Source of the DNA: Pseudofrankia saprophytica
Lineage (GTDB): Bacteria; Actinomycetota; Actinomycetes; Frankiales; Frankiaceae
Length of the DNA stretch: 64,000 nucleotides
Direction of reading: 5' to 3'
Assembly (NCBI RefSeq): GCF_000235425.2
Contig: NZ_KI912266.1
Location: 5,881,582-5,945,581 of the forward strand
In this document: positions 53,282 to 61,791 of the stretch, piece after piece
Position numbering within the stretch: position 1 is the stretch's first letter
How the letters are laid out: the number at the start of each line of letters is the position of its first letter
The notes under the pieces: model-generated
The model's database searches: none
What the model was told of the DNA's origin: nothing
The model's input: the letters and a program-made list of their open reading frames with translations, nothing else
Made by a program: the position numbers and the translations under genes

Positions 53282-54112
53282 ATGGCTGTCCCTGCAAATG
53301 GAACCCGAATCTTGCCTATTTCGGCCAACTTCCGGCGCGAGGGTGCCGACCCCGCGGTGGTCCGAGCTGGCACCTACGCCCTGGAGGTCGGGGACGAGGT
53401 GATCACCGGCTGGCACTCGCACGACCTGCATCAGCTGGAGTACGCGTTCGAGGGCGTCGCCGAGGTCGAGACAATGACGGCGCGCTACCTTCTCCCGCCC
53501 CAGCAGGCCGTGTGGATCCCCGCCGGGATCGTCCACTGCAGCACGTGGACGCACGTCAAGGCCGTCTCGGTCTTCTTCGACCCGGTGATGGGCATACCGG
53601 CGGGCGACCGGGTCCGCATCCTCGCCGCCGCACCGGTGATCCGGGAGATGATCCACTACGCGAAGCGGTGGCCGATCGCCCGGACGTCGAACGACCCGAT
53701 GGCTGACGCCATCTTCGAAGCCCTCGCCTACCTCGTCGTCGAATGGCTCGACCACGAGACCCCGCTGTGCCTGCCGACCACCGGCGACCCGCTCGTGGCC
53801 GCGGCCATGAAGTACACCACCGAGCACCTGACCGACGTGTCCTTACCCCAGCTGTGCGCCGCTGTGGGAGTCTCGGAGCGGTCGTTGCGCCGAGCGTTCC
53901 TCGCCGCGACCGGCATGTCCTGGCGTCGGTACCTCCTGGAAAGCCGGCTGCTGAAGGCCATGGCTCTGCTCGCTCAGGACGGCCAGAACCAGAACGTCAT
54001 CACCGTCGCGCTCGCTGTCGGCTTCCAGAGCGTGAGCGCCTTCACCCGCGCGTTCGGCCAGTACACCGGGGAGACGCCCACCGGCTACCGCCAGCGCGTC
54101 CGCGCCGGCTGA
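53282..54112 (+). CDS. AraC-family transcriptional regulator (276 aa)
   Basis: An N-terminal cupin-like sensing domain (WHSHDLHQLEYAFEGVAEVE, PPQQAVWIPAGIVHC) is followed by an AraC double HTH at about residues 175-275 (LCAAVGVSERSLRRAFLAAT and VALAVGFQSVSAFTRAFGQY). It has the size and order of effector-binding AraC activators. It is placed at the hub between the minus eight-gene operon and the plus block, so it is the best candidate for local control of the island. RE1 copies flank it on both sides. The effector is unknown. Confidence 0.93.
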   Translation: MAVPANGTRILPISANFRREGADPAVVRAGTYALEVGDEVITGWHSHDLHQLEYAFEGVAEVETMTARYLLPPQQAVWIPAGIVHCSTWTHVKAVSVFFDPVMGIPAGDRVRILAAAPVIREMIHYAKRWPIARTSNDPMADAIFEALAYLVVEWLDHETPLCLPTTGDPLVAAAMKYTTEHLTDVSLPQLCAAVGVSERSLRRAFLAATGMSWRRYLLESRLLKAMALLAQDGQNQNVITVALAVGFQSVSAFTRAFGQYTGETPTGYRQRVRAG

Positions 54113-54204
54113 ACTCGTTCAGGCAGCGAACCGGCTCCAGACAGCACACCGACGTCGACGTGGGCGCGCGCAACGCTCGACGCCACCCGCTTACGGCCTA
54201 CCCA

Positions 54205-54290
54205 CTACGGCCTGGCCGAAATGGGCAAGCACTTGACCGGACGCGCAAAGACGGCCAAGGCCCGGCCGTCGATGATGAGCCGACAGGAGA
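54205..54290 (+). repeat. Island element RE1, copy e
   Basis: GGCCGAAATGGGCAAGCACT, TGACCGGACGCGCAAAGACG, then a perfect 7-bp stem GACGGCC / GGCCGTC around AAGGCCC and GATGATGAGCCGACAGGAG. It lies 125 bp upstream of the amidohydrolase at 54415 in the same orientation. Confidence 0.85.
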
Positions 54291-54414
54291 CCGTCGGCGG
54301 ACCCAGACGGGCAAGGATGGCGCCCGCACCGGAGCTGACTGCCGATGCGGACCATCGAGCCGTCTGGCATGTGGACGTCGAGGGTCATCGTGGCGGCGGC
54401 GTAGCGGAGGCAGC

Positions 54415-55701
54415 GTGAACAAGGACGACTTAATCCTGATCAGCGTGGACGACCATGTGATCGAGCCACCTGACATGTTCGACGGCTTCATCCCGGCCAA
54501 GTACGCCGACCGGGCGCCTCGGCTCGTCTCGGACGAGGTGAGCGACAAGTGGGTGTTCGGTGAAGGCGAGGCTCGCAGTTCTGGGCTGAACGCGGTGGCC
54601 GGCCGCCCACCCGAGGAGTACGGCCTGGAGCCGACGCGGCTCGAGGAGCTGCGACGGGGCTGCTACGACGTCCACGAGCGCGTCAAGGACATGAGCGCCA
54701 ACGGCGTGCTCGCCTCGCTGAACTTCCCGTCGATGGCCCGGTTCTGCGGCCAGTTCTTCGCGAGCCGCGTCGACCAGGATCCCGACCTGGCCCTCGCCGT
54801 CCTGAAGGCCTACAACGACTGGCACATCGACGGCTGGTGCGCCTCCTACCCCGAGCGGTTCATCCCCTGTTCGATCCCGCCCATCTGGGATCCGCAGCTG
54901 ATGGCGAAGGAGATCCACCGGAACGCGGCCAAGGGCGCCCACGCGGTCAGCTTCTCGATGAACCCCTACGCTCTCGGGCTGCCGTCGCTGCACAGCGACC
55001 ACTGGGACCCGTTCTGGGCGGCGTGCCAGGAGACCGAGACCGTCGTGTGCGTCCACATCGGGTCGGGCGCGATCGGCGTGGTCACCGCGCCCGACGCCCC
55101 GATGAACGTCGAGATCACCTGCGCGGCCATCAAGACCTTCCCGACGGCGACCGACCTCGTGTGGTCACCGATCTTCCAGAAGTTCAAGAACCTGAAGGTG
55201 GCCCTGTCTGAGGGCGGCATCGGCTGGATCCCGTACTTCCTCGAACGGGCGGACTACACCTACAAGCAACACAAGGCCTGGACCCGCCCCGACCTCGGTG
55301 GCCGGCTGCCCAGCGAGATTTTCCGCGACCACGTCGTCACCTGCTTCATCGTCGACGACTTCGGCCTGGCCAACCTCAACTGGATCAACGAGGACATGGT
55401 GACCTGGGAGTGCGACTACCCGCACTCCGACAGCACCTGGCCGCGGTCCCCCGAGGTCGTGGCCGAGGCAGTGGCCGGGCTGACCGACATACAGGTCGAC
55501 AAAATCACCCACCTGAATGCAATGCGGGTTTTCTCGTTCGATCCGTTCGCCATCCGCCCGCGCGAGCAGTGCACGACCGGAGCGTTGCGGCAGGAAGTCG
55601 CGGGCCACGACATCTCGATCGTCTCCCGAGGCACTCGGGACTGGCACACAGCCACAGTGGGACAGTTCGCCCACTCGCACCAGCCGACCAGCACGACGTG
55701 A
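54415..55701 (+). CDS. Amidohydrolase-family metal-dependent hydrolase (428 aa)
   Basis: GTG 54415 follows CGGAGGCAGC; the same start context survives in the scar at 41581. Barrel motifs are LISVDDHVIEPPDMF, VCVHIGSGA, SEGGIGWIPYFLERADYTY and ECDYPHSDSTWP (catalytic Asp). The last 60 residues extend past the usual end (after FDPFAIRP) and look like junction sequence. The stop overlaps the CaiB start (GTGA). A longer upstream frame is rejected because it runs back through the AraC gene. Probably a hydrolase or decarboxylase acting on a cyclic acid. Confidence 0.9.
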   Translation: MNKDDLILISVDDHVIEPPDMFDGFIPAKYADRAPRLVSDEVSDKWVFGEGEARSSGLNAVAGRPPEEYGLEPTRLEELRRGCYDVHERVKDMSANGVLASLNFPSMARFCGQFFASRVDQDPDLALAVLKAYNDWHIDGWCASYPERFIPCSIPPIWDPQLMAKEIHRNAAKGAHAVSFSMNPYALGLPSLHSDHWDPFWAACQETETVVCVHIGSGAIGVVTAPDAPMNVEITCAAIKTFPTATDLVWSPIFQKFKNLKVALSEGGIGWIPYFLERADYTYKQHKAWTRPDLGGRLPSEIFRDHVVTCFIVDDFGLANLNWINEDMVTWECDYPHSDSTWPRSPEVVAEAVAGLTDIQVDKITHLNAMRVFSFDPFAIRPREQCTTGALRQEVAGHDISIVSRGTRDWHTATVGQFAHSHQPTSTT

Positions 55702-56918
55702 GCGCGGCCCCGCTCGCCGGGGTGCGGGTGCTCGAGGTCGCCTCGCACGTGTTCGTCCCGATGTCGGGGGCCGTGCTCGCCGAATGGGGCGCCGAGGTCA
55801 TCAAGATCGAACACCCCGAGACCGGTGACCCATACCGGGGCCTGGTCACCGCCGGCATGCACAAGCTGTGGAACGGCGTGGACGTGCACTTCCAGGCCAC
55901 GAACCGAGGCAAGCGCTCCGTCGGGGTGGACATCAAGCACCCGGAGGGCCGGCGGCTGCTGTCCCAGCTCGTCGCCGCAAGCGACGTGTTCGTGACCAAC
56001 CTGCGGGCCGACACCCTCGCCCGACTGAAGCTCGACGTCGCCCACGTACGGGCCGACAACCCCGCGGTGATCTACGTACGGGGCACCGCGTTCGGCGCCC
56101 GAGGGCCCGACGCCGGCCGGGGCGGCTACGACGCGGGCGCCTACTGGGCCCGCAGCGGCATGCAGCAGATCTTCACCGCGCCCGACGCCCCCTGGCCGGC
56201 GATGCCCCGGCCGGCGTTCGGTGACGTGGTCGGCGGGCTGGTCATCGCCGGCGCCGTCAGCACCGCACTGTACCGCCGTTCGGCGACCGGCGAGCCATCG
56301 GTGATCGACGCCTCGCTCCTCGCGTCCGGCATGTGGCAGGTCCAGATGGACGTCATGAACTCCGTCATCAACGGCCCGACGGCGCCCGCGCGCGCCCGTG
56401 GCCGGTACGAGACCTCGAATCCGTTGATGCTTCCGTACCGCACCGCCGACGGCCGCGTGATCATCTTGCAGATGCTCGCGCCCGACCGCTACTGGCCCCA
56501 CCTGTGCCACGCCCTCGGCCAGCCCGACATGGCGAGCGACCCCCGCTTCCTCGACATCGACGCCCGCCGCCGCAACGCCCAGGCGTGCGTCGAATGGCTC
56601 GACGGCGTCTTCGCCCAGCGCACCTACGACGAGTGGCGGCACGTGCTGTCCGAGTTCGACGGAGAGTGGGCGCTGAGCCAGTCGCCCCACGAGCTCGACG
56701 GCGACCCTCAGGTCCAGGCCAACGGCTACCTCGCCCACGTCGACGTCGGCAACGGCCACTCCCTCCCGCTGGTCACCGCGCCGGTGCAGTTCGACCAGCA
56801 GCCAAACCAACCGACCCGCGCCCCCGAACACGGCGAACACACCGAGACCGTGCTCCTCGAACTCGGCCTCACCTGGGACGAAATCGGCGAGCTCAAAGCC
56901 AGCAAGGCCATCCTGTAA
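55698..56918 (+). CDS. CaiB/BaiF-family CoA transferase (406 aa)
   Basis: GTG 55698 overlaps the amidohydrolase stop by 4 nt. Class III CoA-transferase landmarks are LAGVRVLEVASHVFVPMSGA, EWGAEVIKIEHPETGDPYRG, NRGKRSVGVDIKHPEG, and the catalytic Asp in GGYDAGAYWARSG. It moves CoA between carboxylic acids through an aspartyl anhydride, so the acid can enter beta-oxidation-type steps without ATP. Its C-terminal segment (residues about 340-385) is duplicated in the scar at 41357. Confidence 0.93.
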   Translation: MSAAPLAGVRVLEVASHVFVPMSGAVLAEWGAEVIKIEHPETGDPYRGLVTAGMHKLWNGVDVHFQATNRGKRSVGVDIKHPEGRRLLSQLVAASDVFVTNLRADTLARLKLDVAHVRADNPAVIYVRGTAFGARGPDAGRGGYDAGAYWARSGMQQIFTAPDAPWPAMPRPAFGDVVGGLVIAGAVSTALYRRSATGEPSVIDASLLASGMWQVQMDVMNSVINGPTAPARARGRYETSNPLMLPYRTADGRVIILQMLAPDRYWPHLCHALGQPDMASDPRFLDIDARRRNAQACVEWLDGVFAQRTYDEWRHVLSEFDGEWALSQSPHELDGDPQVQANGYLAHVDVGNGHSLPLVTAPVQFDQQPNQPTRAPEHGEHTETVLLELGLTWDEIGELKASKAIL

Positions 56919-56956
56919 CAGCGCAAAGTCACATCAAAGAATTGACCGAATGCGCA

Positions 56957-57044
56957 AAGATTGCGCGGAGCCAGACTGGGATGATTCTCCCAGTCGGGCG
57001 CGGTTAGGGTCTCGGGGGATAGAGTCCATCCGGCCCTGCCATGG
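56957..57044 (+). repeat. Element RE2, copy 1 (ferredoxin promoter region)
   Basis: This 88-bp segment has about ten differences from 60888-60974. It contains a perfect inverted repeat GACTGGGA-TGATTC-TCCCAGTC (56974-56995) and TTAGGGTCTCGGGGGATAG. It ends 10 bp before the ferredoxin start. Immediately left is a scrap of RE1 (TTGACCGAATGCGCAAAGA). It is probably a promoter or operator module. Confidence 0.8.
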
Positions 57045-57053
57045 AGGTTCGAG

Positions 57054-57263
57054 GTGGACGACACCTGGACGATAACGGTCGATCGGGAGCGATGCATGGG
57101 TAGCGGTATCTGTCTCGTTTATGCGGCCGGCACGTTCGACCATGACGAGGACGCCAAGGCCGTCGTGACGGATTCGGCCGCCGATCCGATCAACGCGATT
57201 CGCGTTGCGGCGGAGGCGTGCCCAACCAGCGCGATCCAGCTCGCGTTAAACGATGGAGTGTGA
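57054..57263 (+). CDS. 3Fe-4S/4Fe-4S ferredoxin, P450 partner (69 aa)
   Basis: GTG 57054 follows GGAGGTTCGAG. The small acidic protein has ITVDRERCMGSGICLVYA, with a Gly in place of the second cluster Cys, and a later Cys-Pro (EACPTSAIQL). This is the usual [3Fe-4S] pattern of actinobacterial P450 ferredoxins. It overlaps the SDR gene start, and the P450 is the third gene of the unit, so it most likely feeds electrons to that P450. Confidence 0.92.
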   Translation: MDDTWTITVDRERCMGSGICLVYAAGTFDHDEDAKAVVTDSAADPINAIRVAAEACPTSAIQLALNDGV

Positions 57264-58048
57264 CGGTGTTACTCGAGAGGAAAAGCGCGGTGATCACCGG
57301 CGCCGGGTCGGGCGTCGGTCGCGCCTCGGCCCTGCGGTTCGCCGAGGAGGGCGCACTGGTCGTCTGCGCCGACCTTCGACTCCAGTGGGCGAAGGAGACC
57401 GTGCGCCAGGTAGAGGCTGCTGGCGGCGTCGCCATCGCCCAGGAGTGCGACGTGGCGTCCGAGCAGGACGTCGCCGACGCCGTCGCCACCGCCACCGAGC
57501 AGTTCGGCCAGCTCGACGTCATGTTCAACAACGCCGGTATTCCGGCGCCGCAGCGCGGCAGGGCGATCGAGGACCACACGGTCGAGGACTTCGAGCGCCT
57601 GACCTCCGTCAATCTGCGCGGGGTGTTCCTCGGCTGCAAGCACGCGGTGGCGCAGTTCAAGAAGCAGGGCGACGGCGGTGTCATTCTCAACACGGGTTCG
57701 GTCGCCGGTCTGATCGGCCTGGGCGACGTGGTCTACGGAGCGACAAAGGGTGGCGTCCACCAGCTGACCCGCGGCGTCGCCGCCGAATGCGCACCCTTCG
57801 GTATCCGGGTCAACGCGATCTGCCCCTCCGGCATGCCGTACACCACCAACTTCACCGCGGCAGGCGGGACACGGATCCCACCCGACGCCCTCGAGCAGTA
57901 CGCCGAGCACGTCGGGTCGATCCATCCGCTGGGACGCCCGATCACGGCGGAGGACTGCGCCGAGGCGGCGGTGTACCTGGTCTCAGATCGAGCCTCGAAC
58001 ATCACGGGCGTGCTGCTGCCCGTCGACGGAGGATACGTGGCAAAATGA
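57260..58048 (+). CDS. Short-chain dehydrogenase/reductase (262 aa)
   Basis: GTG 57260 overlaps the ferredoxin stop; GTG 57266 is an alternative. The cofactor motif AVITGAGSGVGRASAL, the NNAG motif, and the catalytic Tyr159-x3-Lys163 (VYGATKGG) with an upstream Ser in LNTGSVAG are all present. ADLR after strand 2 carries the Asp typical of NAD(H) preference. It probably oxidises the alcohol made by the P450, or a hydroxyacyl intermediate, to a ketone or aldehyde. Its stop overlaps the P450 start (ATGA). Confidence 0.93.
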   Translation: MTVLLERKSAVITGAGSGVGRASALRFAEEGALVVCADLRLQWAKETVRQVEAAGGVAIAQECDVASEQDVADAVATATEQFGQLDVMFNNAGIPAPQRGRAIEDHTVEDFERLTSVNLRGVFLGCKHAVAQFKKQGDGGVILNTGSVAGLIGLGDVVYGATKGGVHQLTRGVAAECAPFGIRVNAICPSGMPYTTNFTAAGGTRIPPDALEQYAEHVGSIHPLGRPITAEDCAEAAVYLVSDRASNITGVLLPVDGGYVAK

Positions 58049-59301
58049 CCAGACCGGACAGCATCGGACTACTCGACCGCGCGCGTCTACGCGAGGTCTT
58101 CGACCTCCGTAACGAGGCGAATGTCGGGGCGGTCACGGACTACACCGACGATCCGTACCCGAGGTGGCACGAGCTTCGGAAACAGGCAGCGGTGCATCCC
58201 GGCACCTTGCACGAGTTGACCGGTTGCCACGGCCCGGTGATGTTCCAGGGACTGCCGTTCGAGGACCGGCCGCACTTCACCGCGTTCACGTTCGCGGCCT
58301 GCGACGAGGCGTTGCGGAACCAGGAGGTCTTCGCTTCCTCGCCGGTAGCGGTCGACCTCGAGGACGGGCAGCTCGCTCCGCTGAACAGCATCTTCTCCAT
58401 GGCCGGCGCCCAGCACCGCCGTTACCGGAGGCTGGTGCAGTCCTCGTTCGTGCCACCGCGGATGCGCTGGTGGACCGAACGGTGGATCGAGACGACGGTG
58501 CACGCGCTGATCGACTGGTTCGTCGACGACGGCTACGCGGACCTGAACGTCGACTTCTCCGCGGCCGTCCCGGTACTGACGATCACGGGCAGCTTCGGGG
58601 TCGCGGTTGAGCAGGCCGTCGCGATCCGAGAGGAACTGGGCAAACCAGCCGAGCTCGTCCCGTTGCTGGCGCCGATCGTCGCGGCCCGCCGAGCGGCTCG
58701 CGAGGACGACCTCATCAGCGTCCTCGTCGACGCCGAGGTGCAGGACGACAATGGGAACGCTCATCGGCTGTCAGACGCGGAGATCTATTCGTTCGCGGTG
58801 TTGCTGCTCATGGCGGGATCGGGCACGACGTGGCGACAGATGGGTATCGTCCTGACCACGTTGTTGCAGCGCCCAGAACTTCTCGACGCGGTGCGCACCG
58901 ACCGGCAGCTCCTACGCAACGCGATCGACGAATCGTTGCGGTGGACACCCACTAATCCCATGTTCTCCCGGTTCCTGACCAGAGACATCGAGTTCCACGG
59001 CACACACCTTCCCAAAGGCGCGGTGCTGCACCTCGCACTCGGTGCCGGCGGCCGGGATCCCAGCCGCTGGGAACGGCCTGACACCTTCGAGGTGACCCGC
59101 CCTCCCAAGCCCGCGCTCGGATTCGGCGGGGGACCCCACGTGTGTCTGGGGATGCACGTCGCTCGAGCCGAGATGTACACGGGCATCGGCGCCCTGCTCG
59201 ACAGGCTGCCGAACCTTCGACTCGATACCGACGCCGAACCACCCCGCATCATCGGCATGTACCACCGCGGCCCGACAGCGATCCCCGTGCTATTCGGTTG
59301 A
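58045..59301 (+). CDS. Cytochrome P450 (418 aa)
   Basis: Haem motif FGGGPHVCLGMHVARAE with the Cys ligand at residue 367. The I-helix oxygen groove is LLMAGSGTTWRQM, and the K-helix ExxR is DESLRWTP. There is no membrane anchor, as is normal for bacterial P450s. It is coupled by overlapping codons to SDR and ferredoxin genes. Electrons come from the ferredoxin, and no ferredoxin reductase is present in the window. It probably hydroxylates the primary hydrophobic substrate of the island. The subfamily cannot be assigned from here. Confidence 0.95.
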   Translation: MTRPDSIGLLDRARLREVFDLRNEANVGAVTDYTDDPYPRWHELRKQAAVHPGTLHELTGCHGPVMFQGLPFEDRPHFTAFTFAACDEALRNQEVFASSPVAVDLEDGQLAPLNSIFSMAGAQHRRYRRLVQSSFVPPRMRWWTERWIETTVHALIDWFVDDGYADLNVDFSAAVPVLTITGSFGVAVEQAVAIREELGKPAELVPLLAPIVAARRAAREDDLISVLVDAEVQDDNGNAHRLSDAEIYSFAVLLLMAGSGTTWRQMGIVLTTLLQRPELLDAVRTDRQLLRNAIDESLRWTPTNPMFSRFLTRDIEFHGTHLPKGAVLHLALGAGGRDPSRWERPDTFEVTRPPKPALGFGGGPHVCLGMHVARAEMYTGIGALLDRLPNLRLDTDAEPPRIIGMYHRGPTAIPVLFG

Positions 59302-59397
59302 GAGGAGCGACCCGTGACGGAGACCGACGGCGAGGTCGGCTACCTCTGGAACGCCGTCCCGACCTTGCTGCCCGCTGGACGGAAGGAGCGAGGCGCA

Positions 59398-60885
59398 GTG
59401 GCTGACACGCCTCAGTTCGAGTCGAGAATGCTCGTCGACGGGAAGCTCGTCGAGGCCGCCACGGGCAGAACCTTCGACAACGTCAACCCGGCGACCGAGG
59501 AGGTACTCGGCCAGGTCGCCAATGCGTCCGCCGTCGACATGCACCGCGCCGTCGACGCTGCCCGCCGGGCGTTCGACGAGACCGGCTGGTCCACGAACCA
59601 TGCCTTCCGCAAGCACTGCCTCTCCCAGCTGCAGGAGGCGCTGGAGGCGGAACGCGAACAGTTCCGCGAGGAGCTGATCGCGGAGGTCGGCTGCCCTCGG
59701 GCGACCACCATCGGCGAGCAGCTCGACGCGCCGCTCGCCGGCGCGCTGCGCCACCCGGCCAAGCTCATCGACGAGTACCCATGGGAGACTGACGTCGGCG
59801 ACAAGGTCGACCCGCGAAGCGGAAGGCTGACGTCGCGCAGGATCTGGCGCGAGCCGATCGGCGTCGTCGGCGTCATCGTGCCGTGGAACTACCCGCTCCA
59901 GATCACACTGCACGGACTCGGCCAGGCCCTCGCCACCGGCAACACCGTCGTACTCAAGCCGGCGCCGGACACTCCGTTCCACGCCACCCGCCTCGGGCGC
60001 CTCATCACCGAGCACACCGACTTCCCTCCTGGGGTTGTCAACATCGTCACGTCGTCGGACCACCTCGTCGGCGAGGAGCTGACCCTCTCCCCCAAAGTCG
60101 ACATGATCGCCTTCACCGGGTCGACGGCCGTCGGCAAACGAATCATGGAGAAGGGCGCGGCCACCCTCAAGCGACTGTTCCTCGAGCTGGGTGGCAAGTC
60201 GGCCACGATCGTGCTCGACGACGCCGACCTGCAGACGGCCACGAGAATGGGCATCGCGGCGTGCATCCACGCCGGCCAGGGCTGCGCCATCCCGACCCGG
60301 ATGCTGCTCCCCCGCTCCCGCTACGACGAAGGCGTCGATCTGCTCGAGGCCATGTACGCCGACGTCAAGGTCGGCGACCCTCAGCAACCGGACACCGTCA
60401 CCGGCCCGGTCATCTCGGCGAAGCAACGCGAACGCGTACTCGGCTACATCCGCAAGGGCCTCGACGAAGGAGCCAGCCTCGTCGTCGGCGGCACCGGCCG
60501 GCCCGAAGGACTCGACAAGGGGTACTTTGTCAGACCGACACTATTCGTCGACGTCGATAACTCGATGACAATCGCCCAGGAAGAAATCTTCGGACCCGTC
60601 CTGGCGGTGATCCCGTTCGACGACGACGAAGACGCCATCAGGATCGCCAACGACAGCTCCTACGGCCTGTCCGGCACAGTGATGTCAGGATCGCTGGAAC
60701 GGGCGCTGGCGGTGACCCGCCGCCTCCGGACAGGCACCGTCCACGTCAACGGCGGCTCGGCGTCCGGCCCGGACATGCCCTTCGGCGGCTACAAGGCCAG
60801 CGGCATAGGACGGCACAAAGGACAAGTCGGCTTCGACCAGTACCTCGAAACGAAATCCACAGCCTGGCCGGCAGAAAGCCGATGA
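59398..60885 (+). CDS. NAD(P)+-dependent aldehyde dehydrogenase (495 aa)
   Basis: I chose GTG 59398 because GGAAGGAGCGAGGCA precedes it and it begins at the family start. GTG 59314 (GAGAGGAGCG upstream) would add 28 residues. The general base Glu is in LELGGKSATIVL, and the catalytic Cys is at 296 (AGQGCAIPTRML). The nucleotide site is GVVGVIVPWNYPLQ and TGSTAVGKRIM. It oxidises an aldehyde to an acid. As the last gene after P450 and SDR, it would produce the acid that CaiB or the acyl-CoA synthetase charges with CoA. Confidence 0.94.
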   Translation: MADTPQFESRMLVDGKLVEAATGRTFDNVNPATEEVLGQVANASAVDMHRAVDAARRAFDETGWSTNHAFRKHCLSQLQEALEAEREQFREELIAEVGCPRATTIGEQLDAPLAGALRHPAKLIDEYPWETDVGDKVDPRSGRLTSRRIWREPIGVVGVIVPWNYPLQITLHGLGQALATGNTVVLKPAPDTPFHATRLGRLITEHTDFPPGVVNIVTSSDHLVGEELTLSPKVDMIAFTGSTAVGKRIMEKGAATLKRLFLELGGKSATIVLDDADLQTATRMGIAACIHAGQGCAIPTRMLLPRSRYDEGVDLLEAMYADVKVGDPQQPDTVTGPVISAKQRERVLGYIRKGLDEGASLVVGGTGRPEGLDKGYFVRPTLFVDVDNSMTIAQEEIFGPVLAVIPFDDDEDAIRIANDSSYGLSGTVMSGSLERALAVTRRLRTGTVHVNGGSASGPDMPFGGYKASGIGRHKGQVGFDQYLETKSTAWPAESR

Positions 60886-60887
60886 GC

Positions 60888-60974
60888 AAGATTGCGCGGA
60901 ACCCGACTGAGAGGATTCTCCCAGTCGGGTGCGGTGAGGGTCTCGGGGGATGGAGTCGATCCGGCCTGTCATGG
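60888..60974 (+). repeat. Element RE2, copy 2
   Basis: Homologous to 56957-57044: AAGATTGCGCGGAACCCGAC, then GGATTCTCCCAGTCGGGTGC and GAGGGTCTCGGGGGATGGAG. The inverted repeat has one change (GACTGAGA). It lies 3 bp after the aldehyde dehydrogenase stop and no intact gene follows, so it may mark the end of a deleted second cassette. Confidence 0.78.
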
Positions 60975-61289
60975 GTCTCGATCCGGAACCGGACTACGAC
61001 TCGAACCTCCAAAGCCGCTCACCTCACAAGTTCAACGTCAGTAAAAGCCTTTTTCAGATCTCGTGGGGTGCACCGGTTGTAGTCCTTTTCCGATCTTCGC
61101 GGGCACAAGAGCGCGTGAACCAATCAGGCAGTCACCACGACCAGGGTGGTTCGTCGTAGCCGCACCGGTGCGGAATCACACTGTCGTCTGCACAGCGACC
61201 CTTGCCCCTGGTGCCGCATTCCTTACCCGTGAGCTTCGCGAGAACAGCGAACGTCTTCGAGGGGGACCGTCCCATAGACGGTGTTTCCG
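60975..61289. other. Stretch without recognised gene
   Basis: After RE2 copy 2 no frame has convincing coding bias. The right part leads into IS256 debris. Confidence 0.45.
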
Positions 61290-61572
61290 GCAACTTTGCT
61301 CAGTAGGTCTCGGCAGACGGCCAACGGTCACCGAACGTGATCGAGAAGGCGTCGGTCGCGGGCTTCCAACGGACGATCCACCGGGCGCGGCCGGTCGAGG
61401 CTGCGGGTCATAAGATACAGGCATTTCAAGGCGCGGCCTGGTCGCTGGGGAAATACCCTCGGGCCCGCACCGCCCGCCGGTAGCGGGCGTTGAGCGACTC
61501 GATCGCGTTCGCGGAACACAGCACCCGAAGTATTTCCACGTCGTAGTCGAAGAAAGGAGTGAACTCCTCTCA
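61290..61572 (-). pseudogene. IS256-family (mutator) transposase, C-terminal debris
   Basis: The minus strand reads FFDYDVEILRVLCSANAIES followed by LNARYRRAVRARGYFPSDQA. Then, after frame changes, it reads LKCLYLMTRSLD and RWKPATDAFSITFGDRWP. These are the last motifs of IS256 transposases. At least two frame disruptions are present and the DDE core is missing. Confidence 0.8.
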
Positions 61573-61584
61573 TAATTCCGGGAG

Positions 61585-61791
61585 GTGTGGAACGACCACG
61601 AGATCGGCATTCGCCCCAACGAGGTGAAACACTTCATCCACCCCGAACTCGGTGCATTGGTGCTAACCCGCCAGACGCTACTCGATCCGAACCAGTCGCA
61701 TTCACTGCTCGTCTACACCGCCATTCCCGGCAGTGAGAACCACGAAAAATTGCAGTTGCTGTCCGTCATCGGAACCCAGGCTCGTCACTAA
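61585..61791 (+). pseudogene. C-terminal fragment of an XRE/MmyB-type regulator
   Basis: The 68-codon reading WNDHEIGIRPNEVKHFIHPE, with LVLTRQTLLDPNQSHSLLVY and EKLQLLSVIGTQ, matches the end of the MmyB-like ligand-binding domain of actinobacterial XRE regulators. The N-terminal HTH and most of the sensor domain are missing, replaced by IS256 debris. Confidence 0.75.

Noticed and set aside
53743-54414. Upstream extension of the amidohydrolase (54415) frame
   Set aside because: It runs through the AraC gene and RE1 copy e; GTG 54415 has a ribosome site and the family N-terminus.
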